Below are positions 1 through 7,826 of a DNA stretch of 64,000 nt, in pieces (position 1 is the stretch's first letter; each line of letters opens with the position of its first letter). Source of the DNA: Comamonas sp. BIGb0152 (lineage in GTDB: Bacteria; Pseudomonadota; Gammaproteobacteria; Burkholderiales; Burkholderiaceae_C); contig NZ_JANUDY010000007.1 of assembly GCF_024809975.1 (NCBI RefSeq), forward strand, positions 1 through 64,000, written 5' to 3'. Below the pieces are notes generated by a model. It was not told where the DNA came from. It was given only the letters and a program-made list of their open reading frames with translations, and searched no databases. Made by a program: the position numbers and the translations under genes.

Positions 1-24
1 ATCGGCTGTTAATTTTTAAAGACC
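1..24 (-). promoter_or_regulatory. boxA-like antiterminator in an rRNA operon leader
   Basis: Read leftward on the minus strand, the bases form GGTCTTTAAAAATTAACAGC followed by CGAT. This resembles the boxA-containing leader just upstream of 16S rRNA in Comamonadaceae and the E. coli core TGCTCTTTAACA. Transcription would run out of the window at position 1, so the 16S gene itself is not visible. The identification rests on recalled similarity of the leader. No rRNA bases can be confirmed here. Confidence 0.72.
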
Positions 25-79
25 TAACCCAAGCGCCTTAGCCCCTGGATCCACTCCGCTGCAATCAGCGAAGCCTTGT

Positions 80-108
80 ATTGTAGCACAGCTTTTTGAA
101 CTGTTTGA
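80..108 (-). promoter_or_regulatory. candidate proximal promoter of the leftward rRNA operon
   Basis: On the minus strand there is a -10 TACAAT (85-80) preceded by TGC, an extended -10. The hexamer 17 bp upstream (108-103, TCAAAC) is a poor -35. A TTGTCA at 111-106 is a better hexamer but sits 20 bp away. It lies about 55 bp upstream of the boxA-like element, a suitable distance for a P2-type rRNA promoter. Confidence 0.38.
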
Positions 109-392
109 CAAAGTTTTCAGCGTCTTCGCTTGCCACCTTGTCAGCACCCCAAAAAAACAAACCTTGCGAACCGCCCTCTTTCGAGTCTGGCAGCTTTGCA
201 AGGCATCGTGCTGTCGATAGACGCTATTGTATAGGCGTTTTCCCGGGGCGTCACGCAGTTGGCGAAAATTTCTGATTGAACAGCATCTCCATGACCTACC
301 GATGACGATGCGAGCCTGAGGCAGCGCAGCGCTAGGCGCTGATCTCCCTGCAAAGAGGCATCCATCGGCGCGCACAGGATAATGGCGCCAAC
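109..392. other. non-coding gap between rRNA leader and uup
   Basis: There is no convincing coding sequence here. The minus-strand open frames over this interval have no recognisable family and cover the promoter region. The right part must hold the uup promoter, but I see no clear -35/-10 pair on the plus strand. Confidence 0.5.
226..254 (-). promoter_or_regulatory. candidate distal promoter of the leftward rRNA operon
   Basis: The minus strand reads GTGACG (254-249), a 17-bp spacer and TACAAT (231-226), which match the sigma-70 consensus at 4/6 and 5/6. Together with the promoter near 80-108 it would make the tandem P1/P2 arrangement usual for rRNA operons. It lies in the gap between uup and the rRNA leader and faces away from uup. 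Confidence 0.42.
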
Positions 393-2315
393 ATGGCATT
401 GATTACCTTATTAGACGCGCAGCTGGCCTTTGGCCACGTTGCCTTACTGGATCACGCAGACTTCGCCCTGGAGTCCCAGGAGCGGGTTGGCTTGATTGGC
501 CGCAATGGCGCAGGCAAGTCTTCGTTGTTGAAGATTCTGGCAGGCATGGAGAAGGCCGATGACGGCAACCTCCAATTGCAAAACGGCATTCGCATTGCGT
601 ATGTGGCCCAGGAGCCCAACCTGAACCTGGAGCACACGGTGTTTGAAGCCGCCTCCCATGGGATGGCTGCTGTATCCGCTGTGCGTGACCGCTACTTTGC
701 CGCCGAGGATGGCGAAGACCTAGATGCGCTGCAATCACAGATTGAGGCATTCGATGCCTGGAACTGGGAGCAGCGCGTGGAAGAGACCTTGCAGCGCCTG
801 CATCTGGATCCCCAAGCCTTGGTCGGCAATCTGTCGGGCGGCGTGAAGAAGCGCGTGGCCTTGGCCCAGGCGCTGGTGCTGCGCCCGGACGTGCTGTTTC
901 TCGATGAGCCGACCAACCACTTGGATCTGGACTCTATCGCCTGGCTGGAAGAGCTGCTCAAAGAGTTCAAGGGCAGCATCATCACCATCACCCACGATCG
1001 CTCCTTTCTGGATGCAGTGGCCACCCGCATTGTTGAGCTGGATCGCGGCCAACTGCGCAGCTACCCCGGCAACTTTGCGCAGTATGTGGTGCAAAAGCAG
1101 GAGCAGCTGGCCCAAGAGCTGGTGATCAATGCCAAGGCCGACAAATTGCTGGCCCAGGAGGAGATCTGGATCCGCAAGGGTGTGGAGGCACGCCGCACCC
1201 GCAGCCAAAGCCGGATCGAGCGGCTCAAGGTGATGCGCGGTGAGCATGCCGCACGGCGCAATGCCCAGGGCAGCGTCAAGATGGATATCGCCTCCGGTGC
1301 GGGCAATGGCTACCAGGGCAAGATCGTTGCGGAGCTGACCGATGTCAGCAAGCAATTTGGCGAAAGAACCATTGTGCGCAACTTCAGCACCACGGTGCTG
1401 CGCGGTGACAAGATTGGCCTGCTCGGCCCCAATGGCGCCGGCAAGACCACCTTGCTGAAGATGATTCTGGGCGAGTTGGCCGCAGACAGCGGCACGATCC
1501 GCCAAGGCGCCAATCTGCAGGTGGCTTATTTTGACCAGATGCGCGATGCCATCAATCTGGATGCCACCCTGGAAGACTTCATCAGCCCAGGCAGCGAGTG
1601 GATCGAGATTGGCAACCAGCGCAAGCATGTCAAAAGCTACCTGAGCGATTTCCTGTTTTCGCCAGCGCGTGCGCACTCGCCTGTGCGCTCCCTGTCCGGT
1701 GGCGAGCGCAACCGCTTGCTGCTGGCACGCCTGTTCGCCCGCCCGGCCAATGTGCTGGTGCTCGACGAGCCGACCAATGACCTGGATATCGACACCCTGG
1801 ATTTGCTGGAAGACTTGCTGCAGCAGTACGACGGCACGGTGTTCCTAGTCAGCCATGACCGGACCTTCATGGACAACGTGGTCACCAGCATCATCGCCGC
1901 CGAAGGCGATGGCCATTGGCGTGAATACGAAGGCTCGGTGCAGGACTGGCTGATCCAGTCGCGCCGCTCACGCGAGATCGCCGAGCAGCGGGATGCCGCA
2001 CAAGTCGGCAAGCTTGCCAAAGAGACCAAGGCCGCCGCAGCGGCACCAGCACCAGCTCCGTCCCCCGCCGCTGCCGCAGCGCCTGCTGCCCAGCCCAAGC
2101 GCAAGCTCAGCTACAAGGACCAGCGCGACCTGGACTTGCTGCCTGCCCGCATTGCGGAGCTGGAGACGGAGCAAAAGAGCATCCAGGCCAAGCTGGCCGA
2201 TGGCAGCCTCTTCACCAAGGACTATGGCCAGGCCATGCAGTTGCAGCAGCGCGATACGGTGATTGAAGGAGAACTGCTGGAAGCCCTGATGCGCTGGGAA
2301 GAACTGGCGAGCTGA
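393..2315 (+). CDS. uup: ABC-F family ATPase Uup
   Basis: This is a 640-residue soluble protein with two ABC ATPase domains and no membrane segment, the ABC-F layout. The first Walker A (GRNGAGKS) is at residues 36-43 and its signature LSGG near 146. The second Walker A (GPNGAGKT) is near 345 with LSGG near 432. A charged inter-domain linker lies between them. After an Ala/Pro-rich stretch (about 545-575), the last 65 residues form the coiled-coil domain typical of Uup, which binds branched DNA and is linked to precise transposon excision and ribosome-associated functions. It stands alone, divergent from the presumed rRNA operon. Uup is preferred over EttA/YheS because of the C-terminal coiled coil. 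Confidence 0.9.
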   Translation: MALITLLDAQLAFGHVALLDHADFALESQERVGLIGRNGAGKSSLLKILAGMEKADDGNLQLQNGIRIAYVAQEPNLNLEHTVFEAASHGMAAVSAVRDRYFAAEDGEDLDALQSQIEAFDAWNWEQRVEETLQRLHLDPQALVGNLSGGVKKRVALAQALVLRPDVLFLDEPTNHLDLDSIAWLEELLKEFKGSIITITHDRSFLDAVATRIVELDRGQLRSYPGNFAQYVVQKQEQLAQELVINAKADKLLAQEEIWIRKGVEARRTRSQSRIERLKVMRGEHAARRNAQGSVKMDIASGAGNGYQGKIVAELTDVSKQFGERTIVRNFSTTVLRGDKIGLLGPNGAGKTTLLKMILGELAADSGTIRQGANLQVAYFDQMRDAINLDATLEDFISPGSEWIEIGNQRKHVKSYLSDFLFSPARAHSPVRSLSGGERNRLLLARLFARPANVLVLDEPTNDLDIDTLDLLEDLLQQYDGTVFLVSHDRTFMDNVVTSIIAAEGDGHWREYEGSVQDWLIQSRRSREIAEQRDAAQVGKLAKETKAAAAAPAPAPSPAAAAAPAAQPKRKLSYKDQRDLDLLPARIAELETEQKSIQAKLADGSLFTKDYGQAMQLQQRDTVIEGELLEALMRWEELAS

Positions 2316-2322
2316 TCGCGCG

Positions 2323-2352
2323 CCGCGCTGCACCCATCAGGGCTCAGCGCGG
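2323..2352. terminator. hairpin between convergent uup and MocR gene
   Basis: CCGCGCTG (2323-2330) pairs perfectly with CAGCGCGG (2345-2352) across a 14-base loop in the 28-bp convergent gap, overlapping the stop of the minus-strand gene. There is no T-run on either side, so it may only be a weak bidirectional terminator. Confidence 0.35.
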
Positions 2353-3816
2353 CATTTGCTCGGACTGCGGAAACTCCGCACGTACCCGCTGGTACACACG
2401 CCAGAAGCTCGCATCCTGCGTACAAGCGTAGTTGATGCGCATCAAGGTCGATGGCCGGCGGCTGGCATGGAACAGACTGCCAGGCGCGATCAGGTAGTTT
2501 TCATCGAGCATGCGCTGGGCCAGCACCTCGGTGTCCATGCCGGTCTCCACCCAGCCAAACATGCCTGCGGGCTCGGTGACAAACTGGCAACCGGCCTCCA
2601 GAGCCAGCGGCACACTGTGCTTGCGCGCCTGCACCAAATGGCTACGCATGCGCTCGATGTGCCGCCGCAGCTGGCCGTTCTCCATGCACAGCGCCATGGC
2701 GCGCTCCATCATCGCCGGGCTGGTCAAGGTGGACAGCAGCTTGGTGTCCAACATGCGGTCCACCAAATCCGGCGGCGCCACCATGTAGCCCACCCGCCAG
2801 TTGGGCGCCAGTATCTTGGCAAAACCACTCACATAGATGCTGCGCTTCAGGCCATCGAGCACACTGAGCCGGGTGGCATGCTCGGGTGCGATATGGCTGT
2901 AGGTGTCGTCCTCGACGATATAGAAATTAAAGGCCTGGGCCAGCTGCAGCACCTGGTGGGCCGCTGCCGGATGCAGGCTGTAGCTGGTGGGGTTATGCAG
3001 CACGCTGACGCTGACATAGAGCTTGGGCGCATGGGTTTCGCAGTAGTGGCGCATGACGGCCAGGTCCGGGCCATCGGGCCCACGTGGTACCGGCAGCACT
3101 TGCATGCCCAATGCGGCCAGGCGGGCAAACTCCACCGACCAGCCGGGCTCTTCCACCATCACCGCGTCGCCCGCCTTCAGCAAGGTGCGGCTGACAATAT
3201 CCAAGGCTTGGGTCGCCCCCATGGTGGTCATGACCTGCTCGTAGCCCACCGGCAAACCCAGGCCCTTGAGCCGCTCGGCCAGCAATTGGCGCAGCAACTC
3301 ATCGCCCATGGGCACGCCGTAGCTCCAGTGCATGGCATGCAGCGCGTCCGATCCCACCACCTTGCGCAGGGCCGATTGCAAAAACTGGTTCTGCAGCCAT
3401 TCGGGCGGAAACATACCAGCCCCCGGTTGCGGATGCGTGGCCTTGTGCATCATGCCGCGGATCAGCGAGGTGGCATTGATGCGGGCCGACGCGGCCGGCA
3501 AGGACAGCGATACCGCGTCCTTCAAAGTCTTGCCCTTGGCCACAGGCGCTGCCGGCGAGGTGGACACCGCCGCCTTGGCCACATAGTCGCGCACATAAAA
3601 GCCGCGCTGGCGGCGGGCCTCCACCAGGCCCTGGGCCTGCAGCAAATCGTAGGCCGCCACCACCGTATAGGGGCTCACGTTTTGCTGGGCCGCACAGGCG
3701 CGCACCGAAGGCAGGCGCGCACCGGCCGGCAAAAGGCGCGAGCGGATGCGCTCGGCAAAGCGCGCCGCCAGTTGTTCGGTCAGGGTGTGGGTGGTATCGC
3801 GGGTCAGCATGGCCAT
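2344..3816 (-). CDS. MocR-type transcriptional regulator (GntR HTH + aminotransferase domain)
   Basis: This 490-residue protein has an N-terminal GntR winged-helix domain (about residues 5-75, with LPSVRACAAQQNVSPYTVVAAY) and a class I aminotransferase-like domain (about 110-480). The PLP-binding lysine context is SGFAKILAPNWRVGY. This is the MocR/PdxR architecture, in which PLP or a PLP adduct controls DNA binding. An in-frame TTG start at 3846 would run into the operator-like palindrome, so ATG at 3816 was chosen (ATG at 3810 is possible). It is divergent from a LysE exporter, and MocR regulators often control the gene opposite them. The effector is unknown: a PdxR role would need pdxST, which are not seen here. 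Confidence 0.85.
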   Translation of the reverse strand: MAMLTRDTTHTLTEQLAARFAERIRSRLLPAGARLPSVRACAAQQNVSPYTVVAAYDLLQAQGLVEARRQRGFYVRDYVAKAAVSTSPAAPVAKGKTLKDAVSLSLPAASARINATSLIRGMMHKATHPQPGAGMFPPEWLQNQFLQSALRKVVGSDALHAMHWSYGVPMGDELLRQLLAERLKGLGLPVGYEQVMTTMGATQALDIVSRTLLKAGDAVMVEEPGWSVEFARLAALGMQVLPVPRGPDGPDLAVMRHYCETHAPKLYVSVSVLHNPTSYSLHPAAAHQVLQLAQAFNFYIVEDDTYSHIAPEHATRLSVLDGLKRSIYVSGFAKILAPNWRVGYMVAPPDLVDRMLDTKLLSTLTSPAMMERAMALCMENGQLRRHIERMRSHLVQARKHSVPLALEAGCQFVTEPAGMFGWVETGMDTEVLAQRMLDENYLIAPGSLFHASRRPSTLMRINYACTQDASFWRVYQRVRAEFPQSEQMPR

Positions 3817-3843
3817 AGGAGCGAGATGTACCGGTTTTGGCAC

Positions 3844-3891
3844 CAATACAGTTCATGGTATTGATTTTCTGTCTGTACTGTAACTGTATTG
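3844..3891. promoter_or_regulatory. inverted-repeat operator region upstream of the MocR gene
   Basis: CAATAC (3844-3849) and GTATTG (3858-3863) form an inverted repeat with an 8-bp centre. The decamer CAATACAGTT (3844-3853) recurs inverted as AACTGTATTG (3882-3891), and CTGTACTGTAACTG between them contains further CTGTA half-sites. Two inverted copies of a 10-mer within 48 bp of the start of a MocR gene suggest the binding region for autoregulation and for the divergent LysE gene. Assignment to this regulator is inference. Confidence 0.5.
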
Positions 3892-4034
3892 CTATCAACG
3901 CTACATTATTTTGAGCAAGCCTGCGGACGCGCCCAGACTGTCACCACCGCAACCGGCCAGGCCCCCAGGCCCGCCGGACTGCGGCAGCAGCAGTGCATGA
4001 TGAGAACCCCCCAAGGGCAGTGGATACGATCACC

Positions 4035-4643
4035 ATGACAACGACAATGACCGCCGTAGAGTTCAGTGCATTCCTGGTTCTGGCCACGGCCATGAGCTTT
4101 ACCCCCGGGCCCAACACCACCATGGCTGCGGCCATGGGCGCCAACTGGGGGCTCAAACCGGCGATGCGTTTTGTCTGGGGCGTGCCCATTGGCTGGGGTG
4201 CCTTGCTGCTGCTCTGCGCCAGCGGCGTTGGCGCGTTGGTCATGGCGGCGCCCGCACTCAAAGGCGCGATCAAAGCCATCGGCATTGTTTACCTGGTCTG
4301 GCTGGCCTACAAGCTCAGCCGCAGCGGCCAATTGGCCGAAACCAAGAACGGCCATCTGCTCGGTTTTTGGCAGGCTGTGGGCTTGCAGTTCGTCAACGTC
4401 AAAGCCTGGTTGTTGGCACTGGCCATTGTCGCGGGCTGGATTGTGGGCTTTCAGGACCCCCTGGCACGTCTCATCATTGTGCTGCCGATCATGCTTTTCT
4501 ACGCCTTCGCCAGCAACTTGCTCTATGCCTCGGTCGGCGCGCTGCTGCGCAGCTGGCTGGCCCAGGGGCAACGTTTGCTCTGGTTCAACCGCGCGATGGC
4601 GCTGATCCTGGTGCTCACCGCTGTTTGGATGCTCAAGGCCTGA
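4035..4643 (+). CDS. LysE/RhtB-family amino-acid exporter
   Basis: This is a hydrophobic protein of about 202 residues with about six membrane segments. It has the LysE-family N-terminal signature ATAMSFTPGPNT and ends VLTAVWMLKA. Members export amino acids or derivatives such as lysine, threonine or homoserine lactone. The start is ambiguous: ATG 4035 (MTTTMTAVEF) is used, ATG 4047 is equally possible, and GTG further upstream seems too far out. It is divergent from the MocR regulator and co-directional with an aminotransferase 250 bp downstream. Context suggests export of an amino acid whose pool the regulator senses; the substrate cannot be read from sequence. Confidence 0.85.
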   Translation: MTTTMTAVEFSAFLVLATAMSFTPGPNTTMAAAMGANWGLKPAMRFVWGVPIGWGALLLLCASGVGALVMAAPALKGAIKAIGIVYLVWLAYKLSRSGQLAETKNGHLLGFWQAVGLQFVNVKAWLLALAIVAGWIVGFQDPLARLIIVLPIMLFYAFASNLLYASVGALLRSWLAQGQRLLWFNRAMALILVLTAVWMLKA

Positions 4644-4700
4644 ACCCGCGACGAAACCCAGCCCCTCAGCCCCCATGGCAAAGACAAGCAAAGCCAAACC

Positions 4701-4756
4701 GGCAGGCCCAAGAACAGGCCTGCCCCTGCAAACAACCATGCAGGCCAAAAGCCTGC
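4701..4756. terminator. two successive hairpins after the LysE gene
   Basis: GGCAGGCC (4701-4708) pairs with GGCCTGCC (4717-4724) across an 8-base loop. GCAGGC (4740-4745) pairs with GCCTGC (4751-4756) across a 5-base loop. They lie in the 250-bp gap before the aminotransferase. Neither is followed by a T-run, so these may be transcript-stabilising or attenuating structures rather than classical terminators. Confidence 0.35.
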
Positions 4757-4893
4757 CGGCAGTTGCCGCCCGCCGTGTGCCATCCCAGACGCCCGGCAAC
4801 TGCCACCCTTGAAACCCCACGGTGGCCCTGCCCTGCACCCACCCCGGCCCGGGCACTGTCGCCCCGGCTGTACGTCAAAGAGATGAGGAAATG

Positions 4894-6081
4894 ATGACGA
4901 ACTGGACCTTGGCCAAACGCGCTGCCAGCATGAATCCATCCGTGATCCGCGAGATCCTGAAAGTGACCGAGAAGCCGGGCATCATCAGCCTGGCCGGTGG
5001 CCTGCCATCACCCAAGACCTTCCCGATCAGCGCCTTCAAGGAAGCAGCGGACAAGGTGCTGCTGCAAGACGGCGCATCCGCGCTGCAATACGCCGCCAGC
5101 GAAGGTTATGCCCCCTTGCGGGAGTTTGTGGCTAAGCAGCTGCCCTGGGACGTCAGCCCCGACCAGGTGCTGATCACCACCGGCTCACAGCAGGGCCTGG
5201 ACCTGATGGGCAAGATCTTGCTCGATGAAGGCAGCCGCCTGCTGGTGGAGACCCCCACCTATCTGGGCGCCTTGCAGGCTTTCTCGCCCCAGCAGCCCGA
5301 GGTGGTGGGGGTGGACAGCGATGACCACGGCGTAGTCCCCGACGACCTGGCGCGCAAGGCCGGCGAAGGCGCGCACAAGGCACGCATGGTCTACCTGCTG
5401 CCCAACTTCCAAAACCCCACCGGTCGCAGCATGGACGAGGCCCGCCGCCAAGCGGTGGTCGAGCGCCTGACCACGCTGGGCATCCCCTTTCTGGAAGACA
5501 ACCCCTACGGCGACCTGTGGTTTGACGAGGCACCGCCCGCCCCGCTGACGGCCCGCAACCCCGAAGGCGGCGTCTACCTGGGCTCCTTCTCGAAGGTGCT
5601 GGCACCGGGCCTGCGTCTGGGCTATGTGGTGGCGCCCAAGGCGATCTACAGCAAACTGCTGCAGGCCAAGCAAGCAGCCGATTTGCACACGCCCACCTTC
5701 AACCAGCGCATGGTGGCCGAAGTGGTGCAGAACGGCTTTCTCGACCAGCATGTGCCCACCATCCGCGCGCTGTACAAAAAGCAGCGCAATGCGATGCTGG
5801 CCGCGCTGGCCGAGCACTTCGCGGGTCTGGATGTGCAGTGGACCACGCCCACGGGCGGCATGTTCCTGTGGCTGCGCATGCCCGAGGGCGTGGACACCGT
5901 GGCCATGCTGCCGGCCGCCGTCGCGCGCAATGTGGCCTATGTGCCCGGCAGCGCCTTCTATGCCAGCCAGCCCGATCACCGCACGATGCGCCTGTCCTAT
6001 GTGACCGCCTCGGAAGAGCAGATCCATATCGGCATCAAGGCGCTGGCCGATACCGTGCGGGCCACGCTGGCGGCCCGATAA
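4894..6081 (+). CDS. PLP-dependent aminotransferase (class I/II, 2-aminoadipate aminotransferase-like)
   Basis: This is a fold-type I aminotransferase of about 395 residues. It opens with the PGIISLAGGLPSPKTFP motif shared with LysN and other multi-substrate aminotransferases, and has LPNFQNPTGR, EDNPYGDLWF, the PLP lysine in GSFSKVLAPGLRLGY, and a C-terminal RLSYVTASEEQI segment. Two adjacent ATGs exist at 4891 and 4894. GAGG at 4885-4888 is better spaced for 4894. Such enzymes transaminate 2-aminoadipate, aromatic and branched-chain amino acids. It starts a rightward run of GST, two PhzF, VOC and dehydratase genes, and may be co-regulated with them. The true substrate is not determinable. 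Confidence 0.85.
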   Translation: MTNWTLAKRAASMNPSVIREILKVTEKPGIISLAGGLPSPKTFPISAFKEAADKVLLQDGASALQYAASEGYAPLREFVAKQLPWDVSPDQVLITTGSQQGLDLMGKILLDEGSRLLVETPTYLGALQAFSPQQPEVVGVDSDDHGVVPDDLARKAGEGAHKARMVYLLPNFQNPTGRSMDEARRQAVVERLTTLGIPFLEDNPYGDLWFDEAPPAPLTARNPEGGVYLGSFSKVLAPGLRLGYVVAPKAIYSKLLQAKQAADLHTPTFNQRMVAEVVQNGFLDQHVPTIRALYKKQRNAMLAALAEHFAGLDVQWTTPTGGMFLWLRMPEGVDTVAMLPAAVARNVAYVPGSAFYASQPDHRTMRLSYVTASEEQIHIGIKALADTVRATLAAR

Positions 6082-6179
6082 GCCAAAGACAGGGCCAGGT
6101 GGTGCACCAAGCCACCTGCCCATTCCCACCCTGGCCTCCCGCTTTGTGCCGGGCGGCCACCTCGTTCCAAGGACAAACT

Positions 6180-6821
6180 ATGCTGAAAATCTGGGGCCGT
6201 ATCAGCTCAATCAATGTGCGCAAAGCCGTCTGGGCGGCGCAGGAAGTGGGAGTTCCATTTGAGCGCATAGACACCGGCGGCAAGTTCGGTGGCACACAGA
6301 CGCCAGAGTACCTGGCCCGCAACCCCAACGCGATGGTGCCGGCCATCGAGGACGGTGAAGGCGCCATGCGGCTGACCCTGTTCGAGTCCAACGTGATCGT
6401 GCGCTACCTCTGCGCCCGCTACGCGCCCGGCGTGCTCTACCCGGCAGCGCTGGCCCAGCGCTTTGGTGCCGAGCGCTGGATGGACTGGCAGCAGACGACG
6501 ATGAACCCCGCCGGGCGCGATGCCTTTATCCAGCTCATCCGCACCGCCCCCGCGCAGCGCGATGCACAAAAGATCGCCGCCTCCATTGCCGCGATGGAGC
6601 CCTTGCTGCAACTGCTGGACCGCCATCTGGCCAGCCACCCCTACCTGCAAGGCGCGCAGTTCAGCATGGCCGACATCCCCGTCGCCTGTGAGGTGCACCG
6701 CTGGTGGAACCTGCCTGCCGCCGCCTACCAGCGCCCCCATTACCCGCATGTGGAGCGCTGGTTTGCCGCGATGCAGGCCCGCCCAGCCAGCCGGGGCGTG
6801 CTGGACATCACGATCGAATAA
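6180..6821 (+). CDS. glutathione S-transferase
   Basis: This is a 213-residue soluble protein with an N-terminal thioredoxin-like domain (MLKIWGRISSINVRKAVWAA, residues 1-80) and a helical C-terminal domain with QFSMADIPVACEVHRW. The SSINVRK segment takes the place of the active-site Ser/Cys motif, and NPNAMVPAIED plus TLFESNVIVRYL are the glutathione-binding cis-Pro and ESN regions. ATG 6180 directly precedes the conserved start, and a longer open frame upstream overlaps the aminotransferase and is discarded. It sits about 100 bp after the aminotransferase and 90 bp before the PhzF pair. In this cluster it might detoxify or isomerise an intermediate; that is a guess. Confidence 0.87.
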   Translation: MLKIWGRISSINVRKAVWAAQEVGVPFERIDTGGKFGGTQTPEYLARNPNAMVPAIEDGEGAMRLTLFESNVIVRYLCARYAPGVLYPAALAQRFGAERWMDWQQTTMNPAGRDAFIQLIRTAPAQRDAQKIAASIAAMEPLLQLLDRHLASHPYLQGAQFSMADIPVACEVHRWWNLPAAAYQRPHYPHVERWFAAMQARPASRGVLDITIE

Positions 6822-6910
6822 CCGCAGGCCCACCCGCCTCACCCGCCACCTACGCAGCGCGCCCCAGCGGCGCGCCCCGCCTTTTGTTGACACCCCAAGA
6901 CCCGCCCGCC

Positions 6911-7804
6911 ATGCAGCCACGCCGCTTTACCCAGCTCGATGTATTTGCCGACCATGCCTTGCAAGGCAATGCCCTTGCCGTGGTGCTGGATGGCGAAGGC
7001 ATCAGCGATGCGGCGATGCTGGACTTTGCGCGCTGGACCAACCTGTCCGAAACCACCTTCTTGCTGCCGCCCACGGCCGAGGGGGCCGCCGGCGGCGCCG
7101 ACTACCGCCTGCGCATCTTCACCCCGGCGGGGGAGCTGGCCTTTGCCGGCCACCCCACCCTGGGCAGCTGCCAGGCCTGGCTCAACGCGGGCGGCACACC
7201 GCGCCAAGCCCAGGTGGTGATGCAGGAATGTGCCAAGGGCCTGGTGCGTATCCAACGCTCGACCGCTGCAGACAATGCAGGCCCGGAAGGCCTGGCCTTT
7301 GCTGCGCCGCCGCTGCAGCGCAGCGAGGTGCCCGCCGGGGTGCAGGCGCAGGTGCTGGCCGCTCTGGCGCTGCAGGCCGATGACCTGGTGGCCGCACAGT
7401 GGCTGAACAATGGATCGCGCTGGATGGGCTTGCTGTTGCGCCATGCAGATGTGCTGCCGCGCGCCCAGCCCCATGCCGCTGCACTGCGGGCACTGGGTGT
7501 CAAGGCCGGCCTCTGCGCCATCCACGCGCCAGGCAATGGCAGCGGTGATGCCGAGCCCGTGCTGGAAGTGCGCGGCATCACCTTGACCGCCCACGGCATT
7601 GCCGAAGACCCCGCCACCGGCAGCCTCAATGCCAGCCTGGCCCAGTGGCTCAGCGCTGCGGGGCACCTGGCTTTGCCCTACCGCGTGCAGCAAGGCGCCG
7701 CCATGGGCCGTGCAGGTCGTATGCGTTTGGTCGCTGATGCGCAGGGCCAGATCTGGGTGCAGGGGCGGGTGCACAGCGTGGTCACCGGCCAAGTCGTTCT
7801 CTGA
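6911..7804 (+). CDS. PhzF-family isomerase, first of a tandem pair
   Basis: This 297-residue protein of the PhzF/diaminopimelate-epimerase fold begins QLDVFADHALQGNALAVVLDG. Its conserved NLSETTFLLPP carries the glutamate equivalent to the catalytic Glu of PhzF. It also has FTPAGELAFAGHPTLGS and, near the C-terminus, EDPATGSLNASLAQWL. True PhzF isomerises trans-2,3-dihydro-3-hydroxyanthranilate, but most family members outside phenazine clusters have unknown substrates. No other phz genes are present. It is 22 bp upstream of a paralogue with very similar motifs, indicating a tandem duplication. Confidence 0.88.
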   Translation: MQPRRFTQLDVFADHALQGNALAVVLDGEGISDAAMLDFARWTNLSETTFLLPPTAEGAAGGADYRLRIFTPAGELAFAGHPTLGSCQAWLNAGGTPRQAQVVMQECAKGLVRIQRSTAADNAGPEGLAFAAPPLQRSEVPAGVQAQVLAALALQADDLVAAQWLNNGSRWMGLLLRHADVLPRAQPHAAALRALGVKAGLCAIHAPGNGSGDAEPVLEVRGITLTAHGIAEDPATGSLNASLAQWLSAAGHLALPYRVQQGAAMGRAGRMRLVADAQGQIWVQGRVHSVVTGQVVL

Positions 7805-7826
7805 ATACCGAAGAAAGGAAGCTCTT

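Noticed and set aside
16-399. 127-residue minus-strand open frame at the left edge
   Set aside because: It has no family resemblance and overlaps the probable rRNA promoters and leader. A tRNA was also considered, but no cloverleaf or T-loop sequence fits.
2356-3864. 502-residue plus-strand open frame
   Set aside because: It is antisense to the MocR regulator, His/Gln/Gly-rich with no family motif. This is an artefact of high GC at third positions.
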